The translations under genes were made by a program, and so were the position numbers. A stretch of 55,957 nucleotides of DNA from the NCBI GenBank assembly GCA_029257775.1, contig JARIAQ010000012.1, forward strand, positions 1-55,957. The letters are read 5' to 3'. Shown piece by piece: positions 33,967 to 42,812 of the stretch. The notes below the pieces were generated by a model. The model had not been told where the DNA came from. It made no database searches and saw only the letters and a program-made list of their open reading frames with translations. The DNA comes from Blautia sp. Lineage in GTDB: Bacteria; Bacillota; Clostridia; Lachnospirales; Lachnospiraceae. Positions within the stretch are counted from its first letter, which is position 1. Every line of letters begins with the position of its first letter.

Positions 33967-35226
33967 TTACTCTCCTACGCTGTCTCTTTCTACGGGCACA
34001 AACATCCATTCATCGTTTGTGTCTCCATTGTCATTTCCATAACTCCACTGGATAACTGGTGCATTTTCCTCTAAAGATGCGTCCTTTACGCAAAGTGATT
34101 TTCCACTTAACGCAGACATAATTTTAAATGCGCCCCCATCTGTAGGCACTAAATACCATCTCTGATTTGTTCCTCCGTGATATCCATACTGAATTACTGG
34201 TACACCATTTGATGTAATACCTCCATCTGCAGTCAAATCCACACAATTTCCATTCTCTGCATTTGCCATACTCCAAGTATCATCTGGCTGTTTCCATAGT
34301 TTCCATACACCAGCTTTAGCCCCATCTTTTTGTACTAGCTGTGCAGAATTCTTTGCATTTGCATCAGGAATAGCCAATGCCTTTCCGCTTTGTCTATTCA
34401 CAATCTGATATAATCCCTCTGCAGGCATACCAGCAAAATCACTGTCATAATAAGTTCTTACATAATCCACTAAAAATTCTCCCGGTAAATACTCATCTAC
34501 CGGTTTTCCTAAATGGCCTTCCAAACTAAGCACCATGTGACGGGAAAGTTCCACAAAAGAATCTTCCGTACTTGTTTTCTCCCAAGTCAACTGCCCATCA
34601 AAATAAAAGCGAAGTTTTCCATCTCTTCTCTCTAAAGCATAGGTATGATAATCTGCACTGATATCATCTAAGCCTGTATTCCAGCCTTTTGTCCCTCTTT
34701 GTAGATGAATATTGGGATTTTGATGCCATGTATGCAAAGTACTGGTCATTTTAGAATAATCAAATGTTTCCATAATATCAATTTCCGGATTTGGGTTCAA
34801 CGCATGATTTAACGGTGAGGATTGCATCCAGATTGCACTTAACACATTGGCCTTTTTATCTAATGCCTTTGCACGCACTTCTACATAACTTGCTGTTCCC
34901 GGCACATCAAATTTTGACTCCACAGCTGCCGCTGTGTAATTTTTTCCGTTATATGCCTCTTTCTTAGCTGCCAACACAAGATTTCCATCTCTTACCGATA
35001 TATTATCCGGATGAAAAGCAAGATCCGTTGTCACGTCATACCAGATCCCTTTTTTCCATTTTTCCTCATTCAGACTGGTTCCCTCAAACTCATCGGATGC
35101 TGCTGGAAGCAAAGTCCAGTTTCCTGGTACCGGTGGTGCTGCTTTTACATTCACCGCCGGATACTGAAACATAAGAACTGCCGCTGCAGTAGCCACTGTA
35201 ATCCTTCTCAATCCTCTTTTATTCAT
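33967..35226 (-). CDS. Secreted GH16 endo-beta-glucanase-type enzyme with ricin-type lectin domain
   Basis: A 419-residue exported enzyme. A signal peptide (about 1-31) precedes a GH16 beta-jelly-roll (about 40-270) with the catalytic motif EIDIMETFDY. The extra residue (Met) in that motif marks the laminarinase/agarase side of GH16, not the lichenases. A C-terminal ricin-B/CBM13-like beta-trefoil (about 275-410) has QW-type repeats (NQRWYLVP, DEWMFVP). It should cut beta-linked polysaccharide outside the cell, supplying oligosaccharides to the importer encoded upstream. ATG 35226 is preferred over 35232 because AAAGGAG is nine bases away instead of three. Confidence 0.85.
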   Translation of the reverse strand: MNKRGLRRITVATAAAVLMFQYPAVNVKAAPPVPGNWTLLPAASDEFEGTSLNEEKWKKGIWYDVTTDLAFHPDNISVRDGNLVLAAKKEAYNGKNYTAAAVESKFDVPGTASYVEVRAKALDKKANVLSAIWMQSSPLNHALNPNPEIDIMETFDYSKMTSTLHTWHQNPNIHLQRGTKGWNTGLDDISADYHTYALERRDGKLRFYFDGQLTWEKTSTEDSFVELSRHMVLSLEGHLGKPVDEYLPGEFLVDYVRTYYDSDFAGMPAEGLYQIVNRQSGKALAIPDANAKNSAQLVQKDGAKAGVWKLWKQPDDTWSMANAENGNCVDLTADGGITSNGVPVIQYGYHGGTNQRWYLVPTDGGAFKIMSALSGKSLCVKDASLEENAPVIQWSYGNDNGDTNDEWMFVPVERDSVGE

Positions 35227-35249
35227 ACGCATTTTCTCCTTTCCGGGAA

Positions 35250-36605
35250 TTATCCCTTGACACCCGATGCCACGATACTCTGTTTCAACTGTTTTGAGAA
35301 CAGAATTGACAACAGAATAACCGGTGTGATGGTAACTACAGCAAGTCCCATCAGCGCATTTTGCTTGGTTGCCACATTATTTGAAATATTATAAAGCGCT
35401 ACATTTAATGTCCAAAGTTTCTGATCCTCTGTTACTAACCATGCCCAGAAGAAATCGTTCCAGTTTCCAATAAACGTCTGTAAAGCAATTAAAGAAATAA
35501 TTGGTCTGGACAATGGCATACAAATCTTACTATATAAATAGAAGCTTCCCGCTCCGTCCAACTCAGCTGCCTCAAAATAACTTGGTGGAATCTGATCAAA
35601 AAATCCTTTGTACAAATACACATAAAATCCATATGGATACAAGAATGGTAAAAGCAATGCCCAATAATTGTTATATGCACCCATCTGTTTATACATAATC
35701 AACTGCGGAAGCATAATACTTGCAAAAGGAACCATCATACCGCCTAAGAAAAAGAGAAGTACAAATTTTCCTGCTCGCTCTGACAACTTTCTGCTGATTA
35801 CAAATGCACAAACGGAACATAAAATTACCTGTGCAACCATAGCAAATCCAATAACAATAATACTGTTAAATACAAACGTCATAAATCCGAAATTCTGAAT
35901 AGCCTTGCTCTCTGGATAAATATATGCTGGCATTTTCAAATAGTATTTAAAACTTTCAAGATTTAAAAGATTCTTAACTTTATCCCCTACACCAACAATA
36001 GTTCCTGTGGTCTGATACTTTTCATTCAGAATTTTTTCTGCTTTTTCCTCAAACTGGTTTCCAAGTCCTTCCGGAGCTTTTTCAGAAACACCATCCAGAT
36101 TAAATTCATATCCTATAGAATCACAAGCACGAACATAACGATCCTCATGAAGCAATACTTCTTTTTTGATAGCAGTTCCTTTATAAATTCCATAGTCCTT
36201 TTCCATCTGTAACTTCATCTGATGTGCTCTGGAATAATAAACAGTTTCACCATCTTTTGTTCCATATACTTTAATTTCCATAATGGAATCATCTGGCATC
36301 TTATAACTTAGTCCCATCATTGCAAGAACACTATCCTGCATCATCAAATCTTTTAATTCTTCTTCACTTCCAGTTTCCTCGGAATAATCAAGTACTACTG
36401 ATAAACTATTTGCTGCATTAGGAAGCAGCTTTGGTGGAACCTCATATATCTTCGCATTATCTTTCATGGCACTAGACACTGCAAAAATCATGGGATAGAG
36501 CATTAGCGCTGCAAAGAGCAAAGACACTACTACCGCAATAATTTTTAGTTTGCGTTCTGATTTACCAAGTTTTTTCTTTATTCTTTTTTGTCCTGTTGTC
36601 TTCAT
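35250..36605 (-). CDS. Carbohydrate ABC transporter permease (MalG type) with large external insert
   Basis: A 451-residue inner-membrane permease; usual family members have about 280. The first membrane helix (about 20-42) is followed by roughly 170 extra residues (about 65-235). That insert is charged, with conserved-looking KVYGTKDGETVYYSRAHQMK, and is predicted outside the membrane. Five more helices follow, with the EAAELDGAG coupling motif that touches the ATPase. The insert could contact the binding protein, much as the P2 loop does in MalF. It lies between the other permease gene and GH16 in one operon. No ATPase gene is present, so a shared MsmX-type ATPase is assumed. Confidence 0.87.
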   Translation of the reverse strand: MKTTGQKRIKKKLGKSERKLKIIAVVVSLLFAALMLYPMIFAVSSAMKDNAKIYEVPPKLLPNAANSLSVVLDYSEETGSEEELKDLMMQDSVLAMMGLSYKMPDDSIMEIKVYGTKDGETVYYSRAHQMKLQMEKDYGIYKGTAIKKEVLLHEDRYVRACDSIGYEFNLDGVSEKAPEGLGNQFEEKAEKILNEKYQTTGTIVGVGDKVKNLLNLESFKYYLKMPAYIYPESKAIQNFGFMTFVFNSIIVIGFAMVAQVILCSVCAFVISRKLSERAGKFVLLFFLGGMMVPFASIMLPQLIMYKQMGAYNNYWALLLPFLYPYGFYVYLYKGFFDQIPPSYFEAAELDGAGSFYLYSKICMPLSRPIISLIALQTFIGNWNDFFWAWLVTEDQKLWTLNVALYNISNNVATKQNALMGLAVVTITPVILLSILFSKQLKQSIVASGVKG

Positions 36606-36620
36606 CCTTCTGCCCCCCTC

Positions 36621-37523
36621 TTACTGTTCTGATTTTTCAAAATGCATCTGTACCATAGTAATTGCTGCAATCACGATTAAAAGAATAACAGACGCTGCAG
36701 ATCCTCTTCCATAATTCAGATCTTGATTAAACGCATTGTAAATGAAAATTCCCTGTGTTGTAGAAGCACCGCTAGGTCCGCCAGATGCATACATATACGG
36801 TACATCTAACATCTGCATAGTTGTGATTACACACATAATTAACTGAATAAAAATCATAAATGAAATATTTGGTAAAATAATATGTATAATTCGTCCAAAT
36901 CCAGTACAACCATCTAAGGAAGCCGATTCAACAATATCTGTGGAAACACCCTGAATTGCTGACAAATACAAGAGTACTGTTAATCCACCTCCGAGAACGC
37001 CTGGGAAAATGATACAAAACTTAACTAAATTAGGATCACTCAACCATGTCTGGGGTTCTCCTCCAAAAAACTTCACAATCTGATTTGCTACACCATAATC
37101 TGGATGCCAAATCCATTTCCAGATAATAACATTTACAGATGTTGGAATCAGCGCCGGAAGAATGTAAAGTGTAGTCAGACATTTTTGAAGTCTTACCAAC
37201 TCATTCAAAAGCAACGCCTGAATCAACGGAATCAAAAAACACATACACAGCTGTAATGCTAATAAAATAAATGTATTCTTCCATGAAGACCAATAATGTT
37301 GCATATGAAAAATATCTACATAATTTGCAAGTCCCACAAACTTTCCAGGTGGGTTAATTGGATCATATTGGAATAATGAAATAACAAACGCACTAACAAT
37401 TGGATAATATTTTAACCAAATTGTAAATGCCATTGGAAAAAACAAAATACACCATGGTGCAATTTTCTTTCTAAACTGATAACTTCCTACTTTTACATTT
37501 CCTTTTTTCGGACTCTTTTTCAT
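36621..37523 (-). CDS. Carbohydrate ABC transporter permease (MalF/UgpA type)
   Basis: A 300-residue permease with six membrane helices. The SLFQYDPINPPGKFVGLANYVDIF loop and the EAA-type motif ESASLDGCTGFGRIIHIILP near residue 195 are typical of sugar importers. First gene of the leftward operon with the second permease, GH16, dehydrogenase and DUF4091 genes. It is divergent from the binding-protein gene, so the importer is assembled from two transcripts started from the same control region. GGGAGG precedes the ATG. Confidence 0.92.
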   Translation of the reverse strand: MKKSPKKGNVKVGSYQFRKKIAPWCILFFPMAFTIWLKYYPIVSAFVISLFQYDPINPPGKFVGLANYVDIFHMQHYWSSWKNTFILLALQLCMCFLIPLIQALLLNELVRLQKCLTTLYILPALIPTSVNVIIWKWIWHPDYGVANQIVKFFGGEPQTWLSDPNLVKFCIIFPGVLGGGLTVLLYLSAIQGVSTDIVESASLDGCTGFGRIIHIILPNISFMIFIQLIMCVITTMQMLDVPYMYASGGPSGASTTQGIFIYNAFNQDLNYGRGSAASVILLIVIAAITMVQMHFEKSEQ

Positions 37524-37554
37524 CAGTAATACCTCCCTTTTCTCTTCTTTTGCT

Positions 37555-37583
37555 AGTATATAAAGATTTTACTAAAAAGAAAA
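37555..37583 (-). promoter_or_regulatory. Promoter of the permease operon
   Basis: Minus strand -10 TATACT (37555-37560), 17 bases from a poor -35 (TTTTCT, 37578-37583). The weak -35 suggests that an activator is needed; the dyad begins 18 bases upstream. Confidence 0.45.
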
Positions 37584-37601
37584 TGGTTTCCCTTTACTAT
37601 C

Positions 37602-37660
37602 AAGTCACCATTTTTAATCTCTTCACTCACCTTTTCTTACCACCTTAAAAATGGTGACTT
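37602..37660. promoter_or_regulatory. Perfect 16-base dyad between divergent promoters
   Basis: AAGTCACCATTTTTAA (37602-37617) and its exact complement TTAAAAATGGTGACTT (37645-37660) flank 27 bases. The centre (37631) is midway between the two -10 boxes. Each half lies about 20 bases upstream of a weak -35, the place for an activator. The adjacent AraC-type response regulator is the obvious candidate. Confidence 0.6.
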
Positions 37661-37680
37661 TTTCCGTTAAATCTAAGTCA

Positions 37681-37709
37681 TTCCATTTCTTAATATTGTC
37701 TGCTATGAT
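37681..37709 (+). promoter_or_regulatory. Promoter of the binding-protein gene
   Basis: -10 TATGAT (37704-37709), 17 bases from a poor -35 (TTCCAT, 37681-37686). About 40 bases separate it from the ATG. Weak -35 and nearby dyad imply positive control. Confidence 0.45.
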
Positions 37710-37749
37710 AGATACATCACAAACGAAGCCTAAAAGGAGGAAATGTATT

Positions 37750-39102
37750 ATGAAAAAGAAATTACTTGCTGCCACACTTTGTATTGCAATGGCAGCTACA
37801 TCATTAGTTGGATGCGGTGGTTCTAATGATTCCACTAAAGAATCCGACACAAAACAATCTTCTGAAAAAAGTTCTGATGGAGAAAAAGTAGAACTGACAA
37901 TCTGGGAAACCAGCCGAAATAAAGATGACTGGTATACTTCTATGGAGAAAAAATTCTTAGAAGAACATCCTAACATCACTTTAAATAAAGTAGTAAAAGA
38001 AGGCGACCCTGGAAACGAATTCTATCAGGCAGTTGCTTCTGGAACTGCACCAGATCTGATTAACTGTTCCTTTACAATGATGGATTCCTATATTACTTCT
38101 GGTATCTTGGAACCTTTAAACAAATACACAGATCAATGGGATGAATGGGGTAACTTTACAAAAGAATATGTTGATATGTTCACAAAAGACGGAAATATCT
38201 ATGGTGTTCCAAATATGGTATCACCTATGCTCTTTGGTTACAATAAAGCATTATTTGCAAAAGCTGGCGTAGAAGAAGCTCCAAAGACTTGGGACGAAGC
38301 TGTAGAAATTGCTAAAAAAATCAACAATCCTGGAGAACAGGTTACTGGTTATGCAACACTTGCTGCTGAATGGACAGAATGGTTCTTCCAGTACTATGTA
38401 TGGCAGGCTGGCGGAGATTTAACAAAAGAAAATGAAGACGGAACAGCTGAATTAACCTTTACAGATCCAGCAGTAATCAAAGCTGCTGAATATTATCAGA
38501 AATTAAAAAATGAAGGCGTTCTTCAAAGCGATCTTACATTAAAATTCTCTGATTTAGTTACAAACTTTGGTCTTGGAAAAATCGGTATGATGCCATTTGC
38601 AGGAGACTGGGTATCTGAAGCAATTACAAAAGGTATTGATCCTGATGATATTGGACTGTGTCTGCCACCTGCAGGACCTTCCGGAAAACAGACAACTGCA
38701 ATCGGCGGAGACTGCTGGGTTATCAACGCAAAAGCTGATCAGGCTAAAAAAGATGCTGCATGGGAATATATTAAATATTATACAAGTAAAGAATACCGTA
38801 CTTCTTACTTCGAAAACCTTGCAACAAAAGGAGCTCCAAACCCAGTTATCATTCCAAGAGAAGATATGAGCATCACAGATTTCTATGAATTCCCAGAAGA
38901 ATATAAAGAAGTTCTGGAATCTGCGAAATCCATCGGACGTTTGGAATTCTACGGAAAAGCTGACTTCGGTTCTTATGTAGACCGTGCTGTTCAGAAGATT
39001 CTGACAGATCCAAATGCTGATCCAGAAACAGAATTTGCAGAAGCTCAAAAACTTTGCGAAAAAGAAGCACTTGAAAAATTCAACGAAGCAAATAAAAAAT
39101 AA
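37750..39102 (+). CDS. Carbohydrate ABC transporter substrate-binding lipoprotein
   Basis: A 450-residue extracellular solute-binding protein of family 1. The signal peptide ends in the lipobox LVGCGG, so the protein is lipid-anchored. A Ser/Lys linker precedes the two-lobe fold: KVELTIWETS, ALFAKAGVEEAPKTWDEAVEIA and MMPFAGDWVSEA are typical. It would deliver oligosaccharides to the divergent permeases. Transcribed alone from its own promoter, with AAGGAGG ahead of the ATG and a strong terminator behind. The open frame extends upstream, but the ribosome site and signal peptide fix the start. The sugar is unknown; GH16 next door suggests beta-glucan or related fragments. Confidence 0.93.
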   Translation: MKKKLLAATLCIAMAATSLVGCGGSNDSTKESDTKQSSEKSSDGEKVELTIWETSRNKDDWYTSMEKKFLEEHPNITLNKVVKEGDPGNEFYQAVASGTAPDLINCSFTMMDSYITSGILEPLNKYTDQWDEWGNFTKEYVDMFTKDGNIYGVPNMVSPMLFGYNKALFAKAGVEEAPKTWDEAVEIAKKINNPGEQVTGYATLAAEWTEWFFQYYVWQAGGDLTKENEDGTAELTFTDPAVIKAAEYYQKLKNEGVLQSDLTLKFSDLVTNFGLGKIGMMPFAGDWVSEAITKGIDPDDIGLCLPPAGPSGKQTTAIGGDCWVINAKADQAKKDAAWEYIKYYTSKEYRTSYFENLATKGAPNPVIIPREDMSITDFYEFPEEYKEVLESAKSIGRLEFYGKADFGSYVDRAVQKILTDPNADPETEFAEAQKLCEKEALEKFNEANKK

Positions 39103-39115
39103 AAGATAAATATAA

Positions 39116-39151
39116 AGAGGTTGCGCACTAATTGCTCAGTGCACAACCTCT
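39116..39151. terminator. Bidirectional terminator, overlapping the response regulator 3' end
   Basis: AGAGGTTGCGCACT and AGTGCACAACCTCT pair with one mismatch around an eight-base loop and are followed by TTTATT. On the other strand the last codons of the convergent response regulator gene lie inside the stem. Confidence 0.8.
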
Positions 39152-40678
39152 TTTATTACAAGTTTCTCTATATTCTTTTGGTGTCATTCCAGTATAGTGC
39201 TTAAACGCCTTACTAAATGAACGAGGGTTATCATATCCCACCATGCCGCAAATTTCAATAATTTTATAATCAGAACCTTTTAATAATTCTTTCACTTTCT
39301 GCATCCGCACCTGAACCAGATAATCCACAAAATTCTCTCCTGTTTTTTCCTTAAACAGCCTGCTCAAATAATTGGGATGCATATAAAATTGTTCCGCAAG
39401 CATATTTAAACTAATATTTTCCTGATAATGCTGTCGGATGAAATTCTGAATCTCCGAAATTACTCCTTTACTGATTTTCTGACTGTCTGCCTGTTCCAAT
39501 TCTTGCGTCAGCCAATCCAGATAAGACAACATCCAGCTTAATACATCCTGACTGTTCTGACAACAAAGCAGCTGCCGCAATACTTCATTAAGACGATCAT
39601 GAAGATTCCCTTTTTCCAGTCCACTGTCCTGCAAATATCCATTCATTTCAATTAAAAATCGAATACAAACCGTCTGAAACTGCAACACACTCATCTGTTC
39701 TGTACTCTCCATCGTGGTCAACACCTGCTCCAGCCAACGTACCGTCTGCTTTTTATCCTCTCCACTATGCAATTTACAAAGAAATTCTGTAAGAATTTCC
39801 TTAATCTGAGAAGATTTTTCCGAAAACAATTTTTCAATATTCTGGTAAAAAATTACTTTTTTCCTTGTATCCGCCATTAAATAACGCATGGCCTGTTCTG
39901 CCTCTTTAAAAGCCTCTGCCAATCTATCAACACCGTGCTTCTCTTTGCTGATTCCCATAGCCCAACAACCATCCACACAACAAACCTGCTCTAAAATAGA
40001 CACAAAAGAAGCAAATTCTGATTCTTCTTTCACCGGAACAATGGCAAACAGAACATACATAGAACTGTCTAAAATAATGGCATCGGGTATTACAGCCTTA
40101 ATTCGCTTTTTCATTACCGATTTTTCTTGCACCACTGTCTCTTCCTCTAAAGTTTTTTGTGTCATAAATACAGAAATCCCATACCAGGAATCCAGCTTAG
40201 GAAGATTATATTTTTCAACATCTGCCTCTGCATAACCTCTTGCAATGGATAAAAGCAATCCTTCCATGTGATAAGTATGAATCTTTGCCTCCTGATAGCG
40301 CTGCCCCAGTTTTTCAGCAAGTCTCTCCAATAACTCCTCCACCTCTACAAGATTAACAGGCTTTGTAAGATACTCCATAGCACCATAACGAATAGCATCT
40401 TTTGCATAATCAAAATCACTATAACCACTTAAAACAACACTCTGAATATCTGGATATTGCTCCTGTACCGCTTTTAACAAATCAATTCCCGTCTTCTCCG
40501 GCATCCGAATGTCCGTAAAAATTACATCTATGTGCATTTTTTCCAATATACGCAATGCTTCATCCACACTGGTAGCAATTCCTGCCACTTCAAATCCACA
40601 CTTTTCCCATTTCACAAACTGCGCCATTCCACGACAAACAATCTCCTCATCATCCACAATCAGAACCTGATACATCAT
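39128..40678 (-). CDS. Response regulator, YesN type with AraC DNA-binding domain
   Basis: A 516-residue two-component regulator. The receiver domain (about 1-120) has the acidic pair DDEE, the phosphorylated Asp in FTDIRMPEKTG and the KPV lysine. A long middle part (about 130-400) follows, then two AraC helix-turn-helix units (about 410-510; SLNMLAEQFYMHPNYLSRLFKEKTGENF). Such regulators activate nearby sugar-transport genes. The gene overlaps the sensor gene by 29 bases. The frame opens at a TTG, but AGAGG nine bases before ATG 40678 favours that start. Confidence 0.93.
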   Translation of the reverse strand: MMYQVLIVDDEEIVCRGMAQFVKWEKCGFEVAGIATSVDEALRILEKMHIDVIFTDIRMPEKTGIDLLKAVQEQYPDIQSVVLSGYSDFDYAKDAIRYGAMEYLTKPVNLVEVEELLERLAEKLGQRYQEAKIHTYHMEGLLLSIARGYAEADVEKYNLPKLDSWYGISVFMTQKTLEEETVVQEKSVMKKRIKAVIPDAIILDSSMYVLFAIVPVKEESEFASFVSILEQVCCVDGCWAMGISKEKHGVDRLAEAFKEAEQAMRYLMADTRKKVIFYQNIEKLFSEKSSQIKEILTEFLCKLHSGEDKKQTVRWLEQVLTTMESTEQMSVLQFQTVCIRFLIEMNGYLQDSGLEKGNLHDRLNEVLRQLLCCQNSQDVLSWMLSYLDWLTQELEQADSQKISKGVISEIQNFIRQHYQENISLNMLAEQFYMHPNYLSRLFKEKTGENFVDYLVQVRMQKVKELLKGSDYKIIEICGMVGYDNPRSFSKAFKHYTGMTPKEYRETCNKRGCALSN

Positions 40679-42611
40679 TTTTTTCAACCTCTTTCCCCAA
40701 TTTTTTCATATTCTCCGACTCCATTCTCACTGGCAGGATAATTTCAATTTCCGTACCCACTTGCTCCTGACTATTAATCTGGATACCATAACTTTCCCCA
40801 TAAAACAGACGAATCCTCTGATTTACATTCACCATACCAATACTCTTCTCTAAATCCCCTTCCCCTTGAATATAATTTTGAAGCTTTTCTAATTCATCTT
40901 TTGTCATTCCTCTTCCATTATCTTTTACTAAAATATGAAGAACATTTTCATAGACATGTGCCGACAACCAAACTGCATATCCTTTACTGCCATCACCAAA
41001 TCCATGAACTACTGCATTTTCAAGAATCGGTTGTAGCATAAACTGTGGAACATAACACTTTTCGGCCAATTCCCCTACCTCTGTTAAAAACTGAATCTTT
41101 TCTTTATGCCTAAAATTAATCACTTCCAAATAAACCGCTGCATGTTCCAAACTCTCTTTTAAAGAAATAGTGTCTCCTCCTGCTTTCATTCCCATACGGC
41201 ACAACTTGCTAAACTGCTCAATCATGCGAGTGACCTTACTCTCCCCATTGGCTTCATACATTGCTTCCCAGCGTATAATATCCAAGGTATTATAAAGAAA
41301 ATGTGGGTTAATCTGCATTAGCATAGCATCTAGCTGGGCATTCTTCCAACTAAGCTGTAACTTCTGTCTTCGGATTTCAGAAAGATATACCTGCTCAATT
41401 AACTGATTGGTCTTATCTGCCATCTCATTAAAACGATCACCTAAAACTGTAATTTCATCATTTCCACTATTTTCATAACGCACAGTCCATTTCCCATCTC
41501 CGGCCTTTCCCATTACCTTCACCAATCGGCGTACTGGTTCAGAAATACTTCGTGTTACATAATAGGAAATAGCAAAACAGCCAATTACAATACCACACAA
41601 CACAAAAATACATAAATTCCTGGTATCTCTGGTTCGCTCCAGTAAAATATTCATATCTGCTATGTATACAGAAAACATATCTGTTCCCGGTATATTCTCA
41701 TAGGCAATTAAGACATCCTTCCCATCCAGTTCAATCCGTACAACCTCTTTCTTATTCTTTTGCATCATCTGAAACAAATCCCCATCTGTTGGAAAAGATG
41801 GAAATGCAATACTTGGATGAAATCCCGTCAAAACTCCGTCTTCTCCACTTAAAAACAGATTCCCATCCTTATAGGTTTCATATCCTCTTGCAGCCGTTGC
41901 AAATGCTTTAATATCCACATTGATTGTCAAAACTCCAAGAAATTCTCTGTTCTCCGGTTGATAAATTGCAACGGCCAACGTGATAATATCTGCCAGTCCA
42001 TATACACTCTGATCACTCTCATAAAAAGTATGATTCTGCCCTGCATCTTCAATCCAAACGGGATATCCATGCCTTTCAATTGCTTCCTGATAAAAATTAC
42101 TCTTATAAAATTCTTCCAAATTTCGAATCGTTCCACCACGCTGATATCCGTTTTCTTCTACCATATGGTATTGTCTGCTTGGTGTTGCCAGCTGAATACT
42201 TTTAATGTATTTTTTGTCTTGCCCCATCTGATAGAGCTTACTTTCTATTGTATAACGATTTTTTCGAAACCCATCGGCTTTCTCATCTGTTTCCAACTCA
42301 TTTTGAGCAACCGCTTCCAGCACTTCTTCATCTTCATAAAACTGTATAGCGACATTCTCATATCCCTGCATAATATCCTGCACTTTAAGCCGAATATTCT
42401 GAACAGACATAGAAGCATACCTTTCCAAATTAAATACAATCTCCGCAGAATACTTAGAAAAACTAAAAAAAGTTAAAAACGTTGCCGCACCCAGCAGTAA
42501 TACAAGAAAAGAAATATTCAGTCGTTGAAAAATACTAACTTTTCTCAACTGTCTCGTAATAAACCCATTACCTTCATGTTGAATTTTTTTCATTTTTGAT
42601 AGTATCTTCAT
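40650..42611 (-). CDS. Sensor histidine kinase, YesM/LytS type
   Basis: A 653-residue membrane sensor. Two membrane helices (about 30-50 and 320-345) flank an extracellular Cache-like domain. A HAMP linker (about 345-395) follows, then the His-kinase domain with the phospho-accepting histidine in QINPHFLYNTLD (near residue 434) and the ATP-binding NGRGM motif. Partner of the overlapping YesN-type regulator. Given the position, the signal is likely an extracellular sugar or sugar-bound lipoprotein of the neighbouring importer. GGAGAGG precedes the ATG. Confidence 0.93.
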   Translation of the reverse strand: MKILSKMKKIQHEGNGFITRQLRKVSIFQRLNISFLVLLLGAATFLTFFSFSKYSAEIVFNLERYASMSVQNIRLKVQDIMQGYENVAIQFYEDEEVLEAVAQNELETDEKADGFRKNRYTIESKLYQMGQDKKYIKSIQLATPSRQYHMVEENGYQRGGTIRNLEEFYKSNFYQEAIERHGYPVWIEDAGQNHTFYESDQSVYGLADIITLAVAIYQPENREFLGVLTINVDIKAFATAARGYETYKDGNLFLSGEDGVLTGFHPSIAFPSFPTDGDLFQMMQKNKKEVVRIELDGKDVLIAYENIPGTDMFSVYIADMNILLERTRDTRNLCIFVLCGIVIGCFAISYYVTRSISEPVRRLVKVMGKAGDGKWTVRYENSGNDEITVLGDRFNEMADKTNQLIEQVYLSEIRRQKLQLSWKNAQLDAMLMQINPHFLYNTLDIIRWEAMYEANGESKVTRMIEQFSKLCRMGMKAGGDTISLKESLEHAAVYLEVINFRHKEKIQFLTEVGELAEKCYVPQFMLQPILENAVVHGFGDGSKGYAVWLSAHVYENVLHILVKDNGRGMTKDELEKLQNYIQGEGDLEKSIGMVNVNQRIRLFYGESYGIQINSQEQVGTEIEIILPVRMESENMKKLGKEVEKNDVSGSDCG

Positions 42612-42652
42612 AACCTAATCCTCTCCGCCTTCTCAAAACCATGATACTTTTC

Positions 42653-42658
42653 ATTATA
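42653..42658 (-). promoter_or_regulatory. Candidate -10 of the sensor-regulator operon
   Basis: Minus strand TATAAT, with only a weak TATTCA at 17 bases; about 40 bases before the sensor gene. Confidence 0.4.
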
Positions 42659-42743
42659 CCCTCCGAAGTTTTATTTGAATAGATAAATTTTTAAAAACAC
42701 ATAAGAAAATATCTCTGCTTTTTTAACTTCTCCCTTACCACTT

Positions 42744-42794
42744 CATAAAAAATGTCATGAAATCTCGTATAATACCAAGATTTCATGACATTTT
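42744..42794 (-). terminator. Terminator of the alpha-glucoside operon
   Basis: Minus-strand AAAATGTCATGAAATCT and AGATTTCATGACATTTT form a perfect 17-pair stem around a 12-base loop, running into TTTTTTATG. It lies just past the GH31 stop. Confidence 0.9.
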
Positions 42795-42812
42795 AAATTA
42801 TATTTTTCATCT

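Noticed and set aside
37602-37660. Dyad in the divergent region read as a transcription terminator
   Set aside because: The 27-base loop is long, no gene ends there, and it is placed symmetrically between two outward promoters; an operator is more likely, though not proven.
37623-37979. Minus-strand frame of 118 codons opposite the binding-protein start
   Set aside because: It is antisense to the signal peptide and linker of the lipoprotein and covers the promoter; no ribosome site.
38554-39048. Minus-strand frame of 164 codons opposite the binding-protein gene
   Set aside because: Cys/Phe/Ser-rich antisense shadow of a well-supported gene.
41958-42476. Plus-strand frame of 172 codons opposite the sensor kinase
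   Set aside because: Antisense shadow; composition is unlike real proteins and no start signal is present.
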